Of a stretch of DNA of 59,597 nucleotides, positions 24,988 through 35,610 are shown piece by piece. A program made the translations under genes and the position numbers. Below the pieces are notes generated by a model. The model was not told the origin of the DNA and ran no database searches. It worked only from the letters and a program-made list of their open reading frames with translations. The DNA lies in NCBI RefSeq assembly GCF_017940815.1, contig NZ_JAGAXX010000082.1, forward strand, positions 1-59,597. The letters run 5' to 3'. Every line of letters starts with the position of its first letter. The first letter of the stretch is position 1. Source of the DNA: Methanobrevibacter sp. Its GTDB lineage: Archaea; Methanobacteriota; Methanobacteria; Methanobacteriales; Methanobacteriaceae.

Positions 24988-25915
24988 AATTTTTAAGTTA
25001 AAAAACATAATTTCAATAAAAGATTTTGAAAGAGAAGACATTGAATACATCCTTGACGAGGCATCCAAACTTGAGGACATTGCTAAATCAAGAGACATTT
25101 CAGAGGAACTTAAGGGAAAAATTTTAGGATTGATGTTTTTCGAACCTTCAACTAGGACAAGAATCTCATTTGAAACAGCTATGAAACGTTTGCATGGTCA
25201 ATGCATCGGATTTACAAGCAGCGGATCAAGTTCGGTGTCAAAAGGTGAAAGCATTGCAGACACCGCCAAGATGTTTGAGGGATACAGTGACGCTTTGGTA
25301 ATAAGACACGAGCTTGAAGGCGTGTCAAAATTCATTTCAGACATTGTGGACGTTCCTGTAATCAATGCAGGTGACGGTGCAGGCCAGCACCCTACACAGA
25401 CCCTACTTGACTTATACACCATAAGAAATGAAATAGGAAGCATTGACAATCTAAAAATAGCATTGATTGGTGATTTGAAATTTGGACGTACAGTACACTC
25501 ACTATCAAACGCTTTATGCCTATTCGACAACGTGAAAATTTATCTTGTCTCACCACCGGAACTCAGAATGCCTCAAGAAGTATTGATTGATTTGGACAAA
25601 ACAAATGTTGAATATGAAGAAGTGAGCAATATTGAGGACATCATCGATGACGTTAACGTGTTATATGTAACAAGAATCCAAAAAGAGCGCTTCGGAGACA
25701 TTGACGAGTATGAAAAAATTAAAGGTGCATATATCGTTAATAAAAAAATGTTAGAAGGAAAGGATTTAATCGTTATGCATCCTTTACCTAGAATAGATGA
25801 AATTGCAGGGGACGTTGACGATACCAAATACAATAAGTATTTCACCCAGGCAGCAAATGCCGTTCCTGTAAGAATGGCTATTTTAAAAACATTAATTAAA
25901 AACAACCCTAAATAG
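24968..25915 (+). CDS. pyrB: aspartate carbamoyltransferase catalytic subunit
   Basis: About 305-315 residues, catalysing carbamoyl phosphate plus aspartate to carbamoyl aspartate. The carbamoyl-phosphate motif [12 protein letters not shown] is near residue 60, with [10 protein letters not shown] near 135 and [10 protein letters not shown] near 265. No ATG occurs before the FEPSTRT region, so translation must begin at a non-ATG codon. TTG at 24968 or 24980 are candidates, and an ATT-initiated form starting near FKLKN is conceivable. The listed 5' end is therefore an upper bound. PyrI is not adjacent. The stop overlaps the convergent cdc6 gene. Confidence 0.9.
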   Translation: MKKGLIKIFKLKNIISIKDFEREDIEYILDEASKLEDIAKSRDISEELKGKILGLMFFEPSTRTRISFETAMKRLHGQCIGFTSSGSSSVSKGESIADTAKMFEGYSDALVIRHELEGVSKFISDIVDVPVINAGDGAGQHPTQTLLDLYTIRNEIGSIDNLKIALIGDLKFGRTVHSLSNALCLFDNVKIYLVSPPELRMPQEVLIDLDKTNVEYEEVSNIEDIIDDVNVLYVTRIQKERFGDIDEYEKIKGAYIVNKKMLEGKDLIVMHPLPRIDEIAGDVDDTKYNKYFTQAANAVPVRMAILKTLIKNNPK

Positions 25916-27074
25916 AGTATAAGGCTGTTTCTAATAATTCTTCATCGCATTGAAGCTTGATTATATTAGTTCTACCTTTTCCACGTCCACGTGAAATGGT
26001 GTTTGTTGAGATTATTCCCAACAATTCAAGCTCATTGATGAAATCAAAAATTCTTCTGTAGGTAACTGCATCCTTTTTGGAAACTTCAGTGTAAGCATCA
26101 TAAAGCTTTCCGGAAGTTATTTCCTCACCTTGCTTGGTTAGGTTTAAGATAGCTTCCAATACCCTTTGCTGCTGGAGAGGTAATGTGGACAATATTTCAC
26201 TGACTTTGCTGTGTTCAATTCTTTCTTTTGCTCTTTTTACATGATCACTGGTTACCTTTTCACAATCCTCATCAAATGCCAATTCACCAGCATTTTTAAG
26301 TAAATCCAAAGCGTATCTAGCATCACCCTCTTCCTTAGCTGCCATTGCAGAACATAAAGGAATAACAGCACCTTCCAGAACATCATCATTGAATGAAAGG
26401 GCAGCCCTTTCGGATAGGATATCAGCCAATTGGTCTGCTCCATACGGTGGGAAAACAATTTCCTTGTCGTTTAAACTGCTTGTTACTCTTGACTTGATTA
26501 AATTTTTAAAGTCTAGATAGTTACTGATTGAAAGTACTGCAACATTGTCTGTTCTTGTCAAGGTGTAGAGGATTCCATCCCCATCCTTATCCAATAGGAT
26601 ATCGATTTCGTCCAGAATTACAATCAAGTGCAATTTCTTTCCAAATGCATTTGTTCTGAAGAGTTCCCTGAATGCATTAACGACTTCAGCTTTTGTCCAA
26701 CCACGATTTGGAACATCCCTACCAAGCCTGTTACACAATTCTGCCAATACCTGGTATTCTGTTGTGAAGTCTGTGCATCTGACATATTCTATTTTGACAA
26801 AGACATGTTCATTGCTTGCTGCTTCAATCAACTGTTCACGTGCGAATTTGGACGCAGCTGTTTTTCCAGTACCTGTCTTTCCATATAAAGTCACATTGGA
26901 TGGAGTCACATCATCCAATACATCAACCCAATATTTTGCAATCTGCCTAATCTGTTCATCCCTGTGAACTAGCTTTTCCGGTAAAAATCTATGATCCAAT
27001 GGTTTCTTATCCTTGAATATGGCATTGCGCCTGCGATTACCAAAAAGACTTTCATCCTCAAAAATATTTGACAT
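25908..27074 (-). CDS. cdc6: ORC1-type DNA replication protein (Orc1/Cdc6)
   Basis: A 388-residue initiator ATPase. Walker [15 protein letters not shown] is near residue 63, Walker [11 protein letters not shown] near 152, and a C-terminal winged helix covers the last 80 residues ([12 protein letters not shown]). It binds origin boxes and loads MCM. GGTG 7 nt upstream of the ATG is the ribosome binding site. Just upstream of the gene is a 650-bp AT-rich region with TTTCAAGTGTAA boxes, as expected for an adjacent origin. Confidence 0.95.
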   Translation of the reverse strand: MSNIFEDESLFGNRRRNAIFKDKKPLDHRFLPEKLVHRDEQIRQIAKYWVDVLDDVTPSNVTLYGKTGTGKTAASKFAREQLIEAASNEHVFVKIEYVRCTDFTTEYQVLAELCNRLGRDVPNRGWTKAEVVNAFRELFRTNAFGKKLHLIVILDEIDILLDKDGDGILYTLTRTDNVAVLSISNYLDFKNLIKSRVTSSLNDKEIVFPPYGADQLADILSERAALSFNDDVLEGAVIPLCSAMAAKEEGDARYALDLLKNAGELAFDEDCEKVTSDHVKRAKERIEHSKVSEILSTLPLQQQRVLEAILNLTKQGEEITSGKLYDAYTEVSKKDAVTYRRIFDFINELELLGIISTNTISRGRGKGRTNIIKLQCDEELLETALYSI

Positions 27075-27723
27075 GTTTTTTCACCTTAATAAAAATTATA
27101 AAATAATCCCAAAATTATAAAAAATGTGTAAGTATAATTTCCAGTGTTAATAATATTAAATAGATATTAAATAAAGTTTTTTATTACGAATCATTATAAT
27201 GAGTAATAAAATTTTAAAAAATATAAAAATTAAATCGATTAAAATCAATAAAGATCTATTTAGAAAATCATATTCACTCAATAACTTATAAAAATAATTA
27301 TAATTCAATTAATTTAATTTAAACGTTTGATTATTAAATTAAAATTATAATATGAAATGGTACTATTTCAAATATAAGATAAGCATTTCAAGTGTAAAAA
27401 TTGACTACTAATTATGATTTTAAGGCCTCAGATTCATTGTTGAAAATAGCATCTGAAAAAATTATCATGATTTAACACAAAGACAGAGAGGTGTGTTTCA
27501 AGTGTAATGTATTTTGTATGCGAGCCCAAAATCAAGACATGCATTTCAAGTGTAAAATTTGAAAAATCATGAATGAAAATGTAAAAAACAATTATAAGAC
27601 GTTTAAATCAAAAAATAAGGAAAAAAATTAGAGATAAATTTCAAGTGTTTACAGTTGAAATATACCCCTTCAATCTCGAATATACCTTCGTAAACGTTTC
27701 ACTTGCAATGCACCTCTCCCTCT
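27075..27723. other. probable chromosomal replication origin (oriC)
   Basis: This 650-bp gap beside cdc6 has no gene. It begins with about 300 bp of almost pure A/T, a candidate unwinding region that includes the palindrome TCATTATAATGA at 27191-27202 flanked by ATTAC/GTAAT. Exact 12-mers TTTCAAGTGTAA follow at 27386, 27496 and 27544, all in one orientation, with a near match at 27639 and partial forms at 27365 and 27691. They equal the short origin boxes bound by Cdc6 in Methanothermobacter. Origin activity is inferred. Confidence 0.82.
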
Positions 27724-28206
27724 CTAAATAAACATGTCATTCTCATTGGAGGGAGTTACACTGATAGAAACATTTCCAAATTTCTGGTCTATTAACCATA
27801 TGCAATGTAATTTTGACTTGAAAACTCTTTTAAGAGTTCTTATGAATTCATTTTTGGTCAATCCATCCTCAAATATCTGATCAGTAACAACAAATTGCTG
27901 TAGAATATCCTGATTGACCTGAAGTTCATAATCAACTAAAAACTTATTCAAACCAAAGTTCAATTCCATGATGAAATCCTTTTGTGTTTTCTTATCTGAA
28001 GATTGCATCAGATTCAAGTGTTGAGGAGCCACTTGAGTTGCACATGCAACAACAACACAGTCCTTGTCTTTAGGCTTGACAACATCCATTATGTTTTCAT
28101 TTGGAAATTCGATAATGAAATGGAAATCTGCATTTTCGTCATATTTCATTTCCCTTAGGAAATCTTCTTCAGTTAGCCATTGTCTTACTTTTTCTTCAAT
28201 ATCCAT
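27724..28206 (-). CDS. DUF2299 family protein
   Basis: A 160-residue protein resembling the DUF2299 family of methanogens (EEKVRQWLTEEDF start, then ADFHFIIEFPNEN near residue 27). It appears to be a mixed alpha/beta soluble protein with no catalytic motif I can point to. The function is unknown. It sits next to the origin and is transcribed toward it. Confidence 0.65.
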   Translation of the reverse strand: MDIEEKVRQWLTEEDFLREMKYDENADFHFIIEFPNENIMDVVKPKDKDCVVVACATQVAPQHLNLMQSSDKKTQKDFIMELNFGLNKFLVDYELQVNQDILQQFVVTDQIFEDGLTKNEFIRTLKRVFKSKLHCIWLIDQKFGNVSISVTPSNENDMFI

Positions 28207-28271
28207 AATATCATCTTTAATTAATAAAAATTATAATAAATTATTTATTTTTTTATTATATATATTAAACT

Positions 28272-29309
28272 ATGATTGAATATAATAATTTAATTAATGA
28301 TATTATTAACACAAATATGAGCGGTATTGTCTCATTCAAGTTATTTTTATTTATTATATTAATTTTAATAGCATCATTAATGATTGATATTATATTTGGA
28401 GAGCTGCCAACAAGAATACATCCTGTTGTCATAGTTGGATCATTGATTAGTTTTTTCAAAAATATATTCATAAAAATAAGAAGCAGGATTTCAGGACTGT
28501 TGGTTATAATAGGCGTGTGTTGTGTTTCAAGTGTAATATTATTTATTATTTATTTAATTTCATCATATAATATTATATTATTATTTATTATATTTTCTAT
28601 ACTATTATCTTCTTCATATTCAATAAATATGCTATTACAGACTGCTGTTGATGTGGAAAATGCATTAAATGAAAGTATTGACAAGGCAAGGCAACTTGTT
28701 TCATACCTGGTAAGCAGGAACACAGATGAATTGACAGAAAGTTTCATCGTTTCAGCAGCTGTTGAAAGTCTTACGGAAAACATAACCGACTCATATGTTG
28801 CACCGGTATTTTACTATTTTATTATTGGATTGATAACATTATATTATCCTGTTAACCATTATTTATTTGCTTTAATATTGATACCAATGTTTTACAGGAT
28901 TTTCAATACACTAGATGCAATGTTGGGTTATCAGACTGATGAACTGATTAACATTGGTTTTTTCCCGGCCAAAATAGATGACATATTGAATTTCATACCG
29001 TCAAGAATTGCTGGAATATTTGTTGTTATCTCAGCATATCTATTAGGATTGGATGGAAAAAATGCGTATAAAATCATGAGAAGAGATGCAAGAAAATGTC
29101 CTTCACCAAATTCAGGTTACACAATGGCAACAACTGCAGGTGCACTCAACATCCAACTTGTCAAGAAGGGAACATATATACTTGGTGATGACAATAAAAA
29201 AATAACCTCAGATGACATTTCAAAGGCTGTCAAATTATCAAAATTAACTATTATTTTATTTACAATAACAGTTATATTATTATTTACATTATTATATGTG
29301 ATATTATGA
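28272..29309 (+). CDS. cbiB: adenosylcobinamide-phosphate synthase
   Basis: A 345-residue integral membrane protein of the CbiB/CobD type. It attaches aminopropanol phosphate to adenosylcobyric acid in cobamide synthesis. The signature IIFGELPTRIHPVVIVG is near residue 40, SFIVSAAVESLTENITDSYVA near 157-175 and SPNSGYTMATTAGAL near 277. Membrane segments dominate the first 100 residues. It overlaps cbiG by 4 bases. One exact copy of the origin-box 12-mer lies inside this gene at 28525. Confidence 0.9.
   Translation: MIEYNNLINDIINTNMSGIVSFKLFLFIILILIASLMIDIIFGELPTRIHPVVIVGSLISFFKNIFIKIRSRISGLLVIIGVCCVSSVILFIIYLISSYNIILLFIIFSILLSSSYSINMLLQTAVDVENALNESIDKARQLVSYLVSRNTDELTESFIVSAAVESLTENITDSYVAPVFYYFIIGLITLYYPVNHYLFALILIPMFYRIFNTLDAMLGYQTDELINIGFFPAKIDDILNFIPSRIAGIFVVISAYLLGLDGKNAYKIMRRDARKCPSPNSGYTMATTAGALNIQLVKKGTYILGDDNKKITSDDISKAVKLSKLTIILFTITVILLFTLLYVIL
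28525..28536 (-). promoter_or_regulatory. Cdc6 origin-box match inside cbiB
   Basis: TTTCAAGTGTAA, same orientation as the three boxes in the neighbouring origin and about 1 kb beyond the nearest of them. Being in coding sequence it may be chance, but its closeness to the origin makes it worth listing. Confidence 0.35.
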
Positions 29310-30319
29310 AAATAGCATTAATTTCAGTATCTGACAAAGGTTTAACATTGGCAAATGATTTGAAAGAAAAGCTTAACGACGATTCGACAATAATAAAAGT
29401 TGATTCCTATCATAAGAATGTTAAAAAATATTTTCCGATTTTGTTCGATGAATATGATGCAATAATTGCCATCATGGCTTCAGGAATATTGATCAGGTCA
29501 ATTGCACCACTTATTGAATCAAAGATTACAGATCCAGCAGTGTTAAATGTTGATGACAATGGAAATTTTGTAATATCAACCCTTTCAGGCCATCTTGGCG
29601 GTGCAAACAAACTAACTGAAAAAATTGCAGGTTTGATTGATGCAACACCCGTCATAACCACATCCACTGATGTAAACAACAAATTGGGAATTGACGTTAT
29701 TGCTAAAGACTTGTATTTGTCAATTGATGATACAAAACAAATTCTTTTTTTCAACAAGGCCATTCTTGATGGGAAAGAAATTTCACTAACCGTAAATCCT
29801 AACAGAAATTTCAATTATCTATTTGATTATCTAAACAGTAATACACTTGAAATTAATGTGTCAATTAATTTTTCATCAAAAGTGAATACAGATGAAATAC
29901 ATGTCCACATTGATGAACATGAAATGATTTTGAAAGAGAGAAAAATTGTCGTTGGAATAGGCTGCAGACGTGGCAAGGAATGTGAAAAGATATACAATGG
30001 ATTAACCCAATCAATTGATGAGCTGAACATTGATGTTTCAAGAATCAATTTACTGGCTTCTGCTGAGATAAAACAGGATGAGAAAGGCATATTGGAATTA
30101 TCCCAAAAATTAAGCATTCCGGTTGATTTTGTTGAACTTGACAAATTGAGACTATTTGAATCAAATGATGTTGCAAAATCAGAATTCGTAATGTCAAAGT
30201 TTGGAATATGGGGTGTCTGCGAACCTTCAGCATTGATAATGGCAGGTTTTGATTCTAAGTTGATTTATAAAAAAACTTCTTATGATGGCGTTACAATTTC
30301 AATAGCGGTGTCAAAATAA
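29306..30319 (+). CDS. cbiG: cobalt-precorrin-5A hydrolase
   Basis: A 337-residue CbiG. It opens the ring lactone and releases acetaldehyde in anaerobic corrin synthesis. The N-terminal domain has AIIAIMASGILIRSIAP and LSGHLGGANKLTE near residues 50-100, and the C-terminal domain has VVGIGCRRGKE near residue 217 and EPSALIMAG near 310. It is translationally coupled to cbiB by an ATGA overlap. A one-mismatch origin-box (ATACACTTGAAA) at 29841 is inside the gene and probably by chance. Confidence 0.9.
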   Translation: MKIALISVSDKGLTLANDLKEKLNDDSTIIKVDSYHKNVKKYFPILFDEYDAIIAIMASGILIRSIAPLIESKITDPAVLNVDDNGNFVISTLSGHLGGANKLTEKIAGLIDATPVITTSTDVNNKLGIDVIAKDLYLSIDDTKQILFFNKAILDGKEISLTVNPNRNFNYLFDYLNSNTLEINVSINFSSKVNTDEIHVHIDEHEMILKERKIVVGIGCRRGKECEKIYNGLTQSIDELNIDVSRINLLASAEIKQDEKGILELSQKLSIPVDFVELDKLRLFESNDVAKSEFVMSKFGIWGVCEPSALIMAGFDSKLIYKKTSYDGVTISIAVSK

Positions 30320-30339
30320 AATAAAAAATAAAAACTAAA

Positions 30340-30588
30340 TTAGATTGCTTCTAATTTAGATAGAACTTCCCAAATTAAAGTTCTTGCATGTACTGGGATG
30401 TTAGGATCATTACTGATTTCATCCAATTTTCCTAAAACAGTACTTATTTTTACTGATTGGTCTTGTTCTTCGTCTTTTAACAATTCAGTAGATTGGCTTG
30501 CTGCTTCTCTGATGTTACGAGGAACAGTATTGTTATCTGAAATATAGTCAAGTATTTCACATACTTCATTAATTGCATCATTACTCAT
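30340..30588 (-). CDS. UPF0147 family protein
   Basis: An 82-residue all-helical acidic protein of the archaeal UPF0147 family (EVCEILDYISDNNTVPRNIREAA). Function unknown. The ATG at 30588 has an excellent ribosome binding site, GGAGGGAG, 5-6 nt upstream; the TTG five codons farther up sits within that site and is rejected. Confidence 0.85.
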   Translation of the reverse strand: MSNDAINEVCEILDYISDNNTVPRNIREAASQSTELLKDEEQDQSVKISTVLGKLDEISNDPNIPVHARTLIWEVLSKLEAI

Positions 30589-30734
30589 TATAACTCCCTC
30601 CAAAATAAAATATTTAAAATAAGTAAAATAACTATATTATTTAAAATATATATGACTAATCAATTTAAATAGTTTATGGTATTTGAAACTATTTATTAGA
30701 AAAATTTATATTAAATTAAATTGAATTATTATAC

Positions 30735-30899
30735 ATGTCAGATATAAGCAAAACTACAATAAACTTACCTGTAGACTTAAAAAAAGAATTAAAAAAGATG
30801 GCAATCGATGAAGATACTTCCTTATCAGGATTAATCATTAAAATGATTGAAGAAGGAATGGAATCCAGAAATAAAACTGTTGTTTCAGATGAAGATTAA
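30735..30899 (+). CDS. small ribbon-helix-helix protein, 54 residues
   Basis: A short gene: MSDISKTTINLPVDLKKELK followed by a second helix DTSLSGLIIKMIEEGME and an acidic tail. The TTINLP strand and two helices are typical of ribbon-helix-helix (CopG/Arc-like) DNA-binding proteins. No toxin gene is adjacent, so a plain regulator is more likely than an antitoxin. A TATA-like sequence lies about 30 nt before the ATG. Its stop overlaps the convergent aldolase gene by 4 bases. Confidence 0.75.
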   Translation: MSDISKTTINLPVDLKKELKKMAIDEDTSLSGLIIKMIEEGMESRNKTVVSDED

Positions 30900-31471
30900 T
30901 CATTATCTTCAGCTGAATTTAACATATATGTAACAAATTGAGTTTTAGCGGTCTCTTCAACAAAAACCGCAAGTAACATAGCTTCTTTTAAACTGTCACT
31001 AACACAGATTACACCATGGTTTTTCAAGATTAAAACATCCTCATCGCCGATACCTTCACTTGCACTTTTTGCAAGCTCATCGCTTCCAGGTTTTTTGTAT
31101 TCAATGTAGGATAGATATTCCTGTTTTATTGCTCCGAAACCTTCTAACCTTTTAAGCTTTTTGTTTGAAAATGCAAATCCTGTAGCATATGGTGAGTGAG
31201 TGTGAACTATTGCCTGAACATCAGATCTTTTTTTGTAAATTTCCAAGTGCATAAAGACTTCTGAAGAAGGTTTTCCTTTTGTCAATACGTTACCCTCCAT
31301 ATCCACTAAAACAATATCCTCCTCACATAAGTTTGAAAGTGATTTCAATGTAGGGGTGATTGCCACCACATCTCCGAATCTAGCGCTTATGTTTCCGGAT
31401 TTGCCGGAAACCAATCCTTTGTCATAAACTTCATTTGAAACATCAATAATCTCAGCAATATTTTTTTTCAT
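30896..31471 (-). CDS. fucA: class II aldolase, L-fuculose-phosphate aldolase-like
   Basis: A 191-residue class II aldolase/adducin-family protein. Zinc ligands are in VHTHSPYATG near residue 92 and LKNHGV near 152, with the catalytic glutamate likely in SSEVFMH near 70. In Methanocaldococcus a related enzyme (MJ1418) makes lactaldehyde, proposed for coenzyme F420 synthesis, so this gene may serve that role. GAGG before the ATG at 31471 sets the start; it follows the DP1 gene by 9 nt. Confidence 0.82.
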   Translation of the reverse strand: MKKNIAEIIDVSNEVYDKGLVSGKSGNISARFGDVVAITPTLKSLSNLCEEDIVLVDMEGNVLTKGKPSSEVFMHLEIYKKRSDVQAIVHTHSPYATGFAFSNKKLKRLEGFGAIKQEYLSYIEYKKPGSDELAKSASEGIGDEDVLILKNHGVICVSDSLKEAMLLAVFVEETAKTQFVTYMLNSAEDND

Positions 31472-31480
31472 CAAATAACC

Positions 31481-33223
31481 TCATAAAAATTTGAAATGTC
31501 TATATTTTCCCTTATGGATAATTGGAACTTCCGCAGGGGTTGGGTTGATGTTGTAAATTTTCTGGAACTCTGTCTGAGTCTGGAAAGTACCTGAATTGAT
31601 CAAGTGAATGCCCTTGTATCTTCTGTAGCTGTTAATGTGAATGTGTCCTGTGTGGAAAATATCTGGCACCTCATCAATAACAAGATAATCCTCAAGTTCT
31701 GAAGCAAGTGGAGTTCTTTCACCATAAATTGGAGCCAAGTGTCTTTTTTGCAATAATTCTTCCATTATGACATCGCTTTTCTCATATGAAAAGTCTTTTA
31801 CAGCCATTACCAGGTCGTCGAAACTACGTCCGTGGTAAATCAATACGTTGATTCCGTCAAGGGAGACTACACCTGGATTTGAAATGAATTCAACGTTGTC
31901 AAGTTCATATAATGCCTTTGCATACTCTTCAGGAACCGCAGGCTGGGGTTCTGCCACCCTTGATGCGTCGTGGTTTCCAGGAGCGATGATGATTTTAATG
32001 TCGCTACGGATATTTCCTAAAAATCTTGCAGCCTCATTGTACTGTTCTGTGATATCCTTAATAGCAAGTTCCTTGTCCTGGTTAGGATACACACCGATTC
32101 CGTCCACAATATCCCCACCAATGATGAGATACTTAACGTCTTCTGCAACTCTTCTCTGTTCCTCATCACCATATTCGCAGTTGATCCAGTCAATGAATCT
32201 TTGGAATGCATCTTCGAGGAATGTTAAACTACCAATGTGAACATCGGATAGGAATACTATTCCAAAGTCCATAGGCTTTTCAGGAACCCTTAAAACTCCG
32301 GGCTTAATGATTTCCTGACCGAATGCGAAGTTTCTATCATCACTTTTATTAGCAATGACACCGACAACCTCATCCCTTACAAGCTTTTCGGCTTCTCTAA
32401 ATAGGTCTTCATTCTTATTTGAGAATAATACTGAAATGTTTCCAGTGTCATCTTCAAATTCAACAATTTTATGACCGTTTTTACTGGTTCTTATTTCCTT
32501 AACCATTAGAATCAAGCTTAGGCTGTCCATTCCATCGTCAATGTCGGCAATCTTTGTGTAGTTTCTAAGGTCTGGCCTTTTGGATAGGATATTGGATAAC
32601 TTTTCGTAACGGCTTTTGAAGTATGAAATCAGGTTTTCAAGCTCTCCGCTTGTGTATGATTTCTTACTTGTGTCCTGAATAATTTTAAAATCATATTCAA
32701 CATTAATCTTTTGTTCGTTTCTCTTGAATTTGATTTTAGTATCCTTAATTGTTTCAGATGCCTCTAATATCTCCTTATTAACGTAAGTTTCAGGTTCGTC
32801 AGTTTCCTTTTTAAGGCTGTCTATTGAAGATGCCTTTTTGACTTCCTGAACTTGAGGTTCATCATCAGGCTTTTTGGTTTCTTCCGTTTTGATATTTTTT
32901 TCAACCTGTGGTGTTTCGACTGCCGGTTTAGGAGTCTCTTTTTGTGGTGTTTGCTTTTTAACTTCAACTTTAGGCTCTTCATTTTGGACTAGGGTTTCCT
33001 GGGTTCCGGTTTCTTTAACCGTTTTTACACCAGTGATTTCGTCGACAGTTTCTCCACTGATGGAAACCAAATCCTTTGATGTAAATTTATCACCTTTTAA
33101 TTTAACTATTAGATTAGATGCAAAATCTACAGGATTTTCTGCATTCATGACCTTGTCAAATGCTTCAGGTGATAGGTTAATTCCCTTTTTTGCAAATTTT
33201 AATAGAATTTTATTAGTTGACAT
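31481..33223 (-). CDS. polB: DNA polymerase D small subunit (DP1)
   Basis: A 580-residue DP1 subunit of the archaeal D-family DNA polymerase, with 3'-5' exonuclease activity. The N-terminal 60 residues form a small helical domain, residues about 80-165 are a low-complexity K/E/P/T-rich linker, then an OB fold and a calcineurin-like phosphoesterase domain with LSDVHIGS near 330, GGDIVDGIG near 373, APGNHDASR near 415 and GHIHINS near 530. The large subunit DP2 is not in this window. It lies 5 kb from the likely origin. Confidence 0.93.
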   Translation of the reverse strand: MSTNKILLKFAKKGINLSPEAFDKVMNAENPVDFASNLIVKLKGDKFTSKDLVSISGETVDEITGVKTVKETGTQETLVQNEEPKVEVKKQTPQKETPKPAVETPQVEKNIKTEETKKPDDEPQVQEVKKASSIDSLKKETDEPETYVNKEILEASETIKDTKIKFKRNEQKINVEYDFKIIQDTSKKSYTSGELENLISYFKSRYEKLSNILSKRPDLRNYTKIADIDDGMDSLSLILMVKEIRTSKNGHKIVEFEDDTGNISVLFSNKNEDLFREAEKLVRDEVVGVIANKSDDRNFAFGQEIIKPGVLRVPEKPMDFGIVFLSDVHIGSLTFLEDAFQRFIDWINCEYGDEEQRRVAEDVKYLIIGGDIVDGIGVYPNQDKELAIKDITEQYNEAARFLGNIRSDIKIIIAPGNHDASRVAEPQPAVPEEYAKALYELDNVEFISNPGVVSLDGINVLIYHGRSFDDLVMAVKDFSYEKSDVIMEELLQKRHLAPIYGERTPLASELEDYLVIDEVPDIFHTGHIHINSYRRYKGIHLINSGTFQTQTEFQKIYNINPTPAEVPIIHKGKYRHFKFL

Positions 33224-33386
33224 ATTAATAAAAATTTTATTTTTCTATATTAATAAACTTTGAGAATTTCTGTTTTTAAAATTGTTTTAGCAATATTAAA
33301 TTTAGTTATATTTATTATATATTAAACATAAAAATTAACATATTATAAGATAATCTTTAATAATCAAAGATTAAGTTTGTGATAAA

Positions 33387-33884
33387 ATGGCGAATAAAAT
33401 AGTTAGAATTGTTTTAGTTGTAGTATTATTTATAATATTCTTTGAATTAGGACTATTTAGCTCATATACAATCGTTACAGCTGAAGCACCTAATCCTCAG
33501 GCATTGATAGATATGCAGGTTTCTAAAATCACTGGATTTTTCAGTCCTGAAAAGGTTAACGAAGCTTTGATTAAAGACCCAACTCCAGTTAACATCACAA
33601 ATAAAAAAGATGTTGCACTGCAGATGGAGAATCTGTCGAAGGTTGACGGTGTTAATGTGGATTCAATGAATATAACAACCTATGATGATACAGATAATAA
33701 GAATTTAACAGTAAATATTGAAGCTTTAGGTTACGCTTCTCCAAATTCAACTTCAGGCCAAATTGTCATTAGCCAAGATCCTTCATATAAGGTTATAGCA
33801 ACAGGACAGGCTAGTTTCAAGGAAAATGGTTTAAGAGTTGATGAGAATACAGTAACTATAAATTCAATCTTAAAATTGTACTAG
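33387..33884 (+). CDS. membrane-anchored hypothetical protein
   Basis: A 165-residue protein with an N-terminal transmembrane helix (IVRIVLVVVLFIIFFELGLF) and a soluble extracytoplasmic domain of about 135 residues with many beta strands and several N-x-S/T sites. I do not recognise the family. It is 9 nt upstream of cobJ and the two probably share a transcript, but a role in cobamide synthesis is not implied by the sequence. Confidence 0.7.
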   Translation: MANKIVRIVLVVVLFIIFFELGLFSSYTIVTAEAPNPQALIDMQVSKITGFFSPEKVNEALIKDPTPVNITNKKDVALQMENLSKVDGVNVDSMNITTYDDTDNKNLTVNIEALGYASPNSTSGQIVISQDPSYKVIATGQASFKENGLRVDENTVTINSILKLY

Positions 33885-33893
33885 TGATATATA

Positions 33894-34967
33894 ATGATTA
33901 ATGTAATAGGAATAGGCCAGAATAGAGACAACATGACTTTGGGAGCTGTAAAAGCCATTGAAGAGTCAGACGTTGTTATTGGCTATAAGAAATACATCGA
34001 ACAGATAGATGACTTGATTCAAGGAAAAGAAGTCGTAAAAAAAGGAATGGGCGATGAGATAGCAAGAGCAGAGTTTGCAATTCAAAAAAGTCTTGAAGGC
34101 CAGACCGTTTCATTAATTAGTTCCGGAGACCCTGGTGTCTTTGGAATGGCAAACGTATTATATCAGATTGTAAGCAAGTATGAAGGTGTTGAAATCAAGG
34201 TTTATCCTGGAGTGTCTGCTCTGAATTATGCGGCAAGCCATTTGGGTGCTCCATTGCATGATTTTGCAGCAATAAGCTTAAGCAATATCTTGACTCCAAT
34301 GTCTGAAATCGAAAAGAAATTGAGATATGCTCTTGAGGCCAACCTGATTGTTGCAATTTATAATCCCATAAGCAAAACACGTAAGGAACCTTTCAGAAGA
34401 TTCAAGCAATGTGTTTTGGAAATCAAGGGTGAGGACGCTTTAATCGGTATTGTGGACAGTACCTATGAACCTCCGAAATCAACAATCGTTAAGGTCAAGG
34501 ACTTGACAGAGGACATTGTGAACATGTCCTGCACTTTAATTGTCGGAAACGATTTAACTTATATTCAAGATGATAACCTAATAACACCAAGAGGATACGT
34601 TATCAGGTCTAAAATTCATCCTTTATCACAAAATCATTATGAAAAATTCTTGAATGGCGAAGTCGCACACGGACCTAACCGTGAATGTGAATTTTACCCA
34701 TGCCACTGGGACGGCCAATACTGTGATTTCTGCTATTGTCCGTTTTATCCATGTGGAGACTCAGCAACAGGCGGAGAATGGATTAAGGGAAAAGGTGTCT
34801 GGAACTGTACAAATTGCCACTGGCTGCATGAAAAGGAGACAGTCGAATACCTGAGAGAACCTTTGGAAAACATTCTCGACGAAGTTGAGGACTTGAAAAC
34901 CAAGAAGAAAACTTTATTGAAACTTAGAAAAGCATGCTTATTAAAAACAGATCCAAATGATCTTTAG
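33894..34967 (+). CDS. cobJ: precorrin-3B C17-methyltransferase fused to a Cys-rich domain
   Basis: A 357-residue protein. Residues 1 to about 240 are a SAM-dependent tetrapyrrole methylase ([37 protein letters not shown]). Residues about 250-320 form a cysteine-rich module with repeated C-x2-C and [18 protein letters not shown], matching the small Cys-rich domain that is fused to or next to corrin genes in methanogens, probably binding metal. CobJ/CbiH performs ring contraction with C17 methylation. It is separated from cbiB-cbiG by about 3.6 kb. Confidence 0.9.
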   Translation: MINVIGIGQNRDNMTLGAVKAIEESDVVIGYKKYIEQIDDLIQGKEVVKKGMGDEIARAEFAIQKSLEGQTVSLISSGDPGVFGMANVLYQIVSKYEGVEIKVYPGVSALNYAASHLGAPLHDFAAISLSNILTPMSEIEKKLRYALEANLIVAIYNPISKTRKEPFRRFKQCVLEIKGEDALIGIVDSTYEPPKSTIVKVKDLTEDIVNMSCTLIVGNDLTYIQDDNLITPRGYVIRSKIHPLSQNHYEKFLNGEVAHGPNRECEFYPCHWDGQYCDFCYCPFYPCGDSATGGEWIKGKGVWNCTNCHWLHEKETVEYLREPLENILDEVEDLKTKKKTLLKLRKACLLKTDPNDL

Positions 34968-34978
34968 GGGAATTTCAA

Positions 34979-35575
34979 TTGACAATCAAAAATCTATTAA
35001 TAGAAATGAAAAACTTGTCGGAACTGATGGTCGATTTAGCTTATTCAGCGGTTTTATTCAACAGTAAGACAGCAGCTGAAGAGGTTATTGCATTGGAAAA
35101 CGAAGTTAATACAATGAATTATGAAATCAAAAAGGAATCATTGGTTGCCGCCAGGTCTTATGAAGATGCAGAAAAACTAACAGCATTACTGGAAATTGCA
35201 GAAGCTGCTGAGAGTATAGCAAACGCAGCTAAGGATTTAGCTGATTTGGTTATCACCGGTTTTAAACCACATCCGGTATTTAAAATGGTTATGGAAGAGT
35301 CCGATAAAAGTATTGTTAGGGTTACAATTGAAGAAAATTCAGACTTAGCAAACAATACCTTAGGAGACTTATTATTAGTAAATCGTACAGGAATGAGGGC
35401 TATTGCAATCAGAAGAGGTACATCATGGATTTATGGACCTGATAAACATACAACCCTGCTTCCAAACGATACATTAATTTTAAAAGGAACAGACGAAGGT
35501 GCAGACTTGCTTGAAAAATTGGCTGCAGGAACCTGTTCTTTAGAAGACATTCCAGAAGAATTAGAAGACGACTAG
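34979..35575 (+). CDS. PhoU-like/TrkA-C domain protein
   Basis: A 198-residue cytoplasmic protein. The N-terminal 100 residues are helical and PhoU-like ([19 protein letters not shown]), and residues about 110-180 are a TrkA-C (RCK-C) domain ([33 protein letters not shown]). It starts with TTG at 34979; AGGGG overlapping the cobJ stop is the ribosome binding site. It is followed by an MgtE-like transporter, so it is probably the ligand-sensing regulator of that channel. Confidence 0.78.
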   Translation: MTIKNLLIEMKNLSELMVDLAYSAVLFNSKTAAEEVIALENEVNTMNYEIKKESLVAARSYEDAEKLTALLEIAEAAESIANAAKDLADLVITGFKPHPVFKMVMEESDKSIVRVTIEENSDLANNTLGDLLLVNRTGMRAIAIRRGTSWIYGPDKHTTLLPNDTLILKGTDEGADLLEKLAAGTCSLEDIPEELEDD

Positions 35576-35610
35576 AAGAGTGATAAAAATGATTATGGGT
35601 AGTGATATGT

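Noticed and set aside
29841-29852. ATACACTTGAAA in cbiG as another origin box
   Set aside because: One mismatch and inside coding sequence; not counted among the exact matches.
30735-30899. Antitoxin of a type II toxin-antitoxin pair
   Set aside because: No toxin-sized gene lies next to it; UPF0147 and the aldolase are housekeeping-type genes, so I call it a stand-alone regulator.
31848-32240. 130-residue plus-strand open frame inside the DP1 gene
   Set aside because: Antisense to conserved phosphoesterase motifs; no independent start signal.
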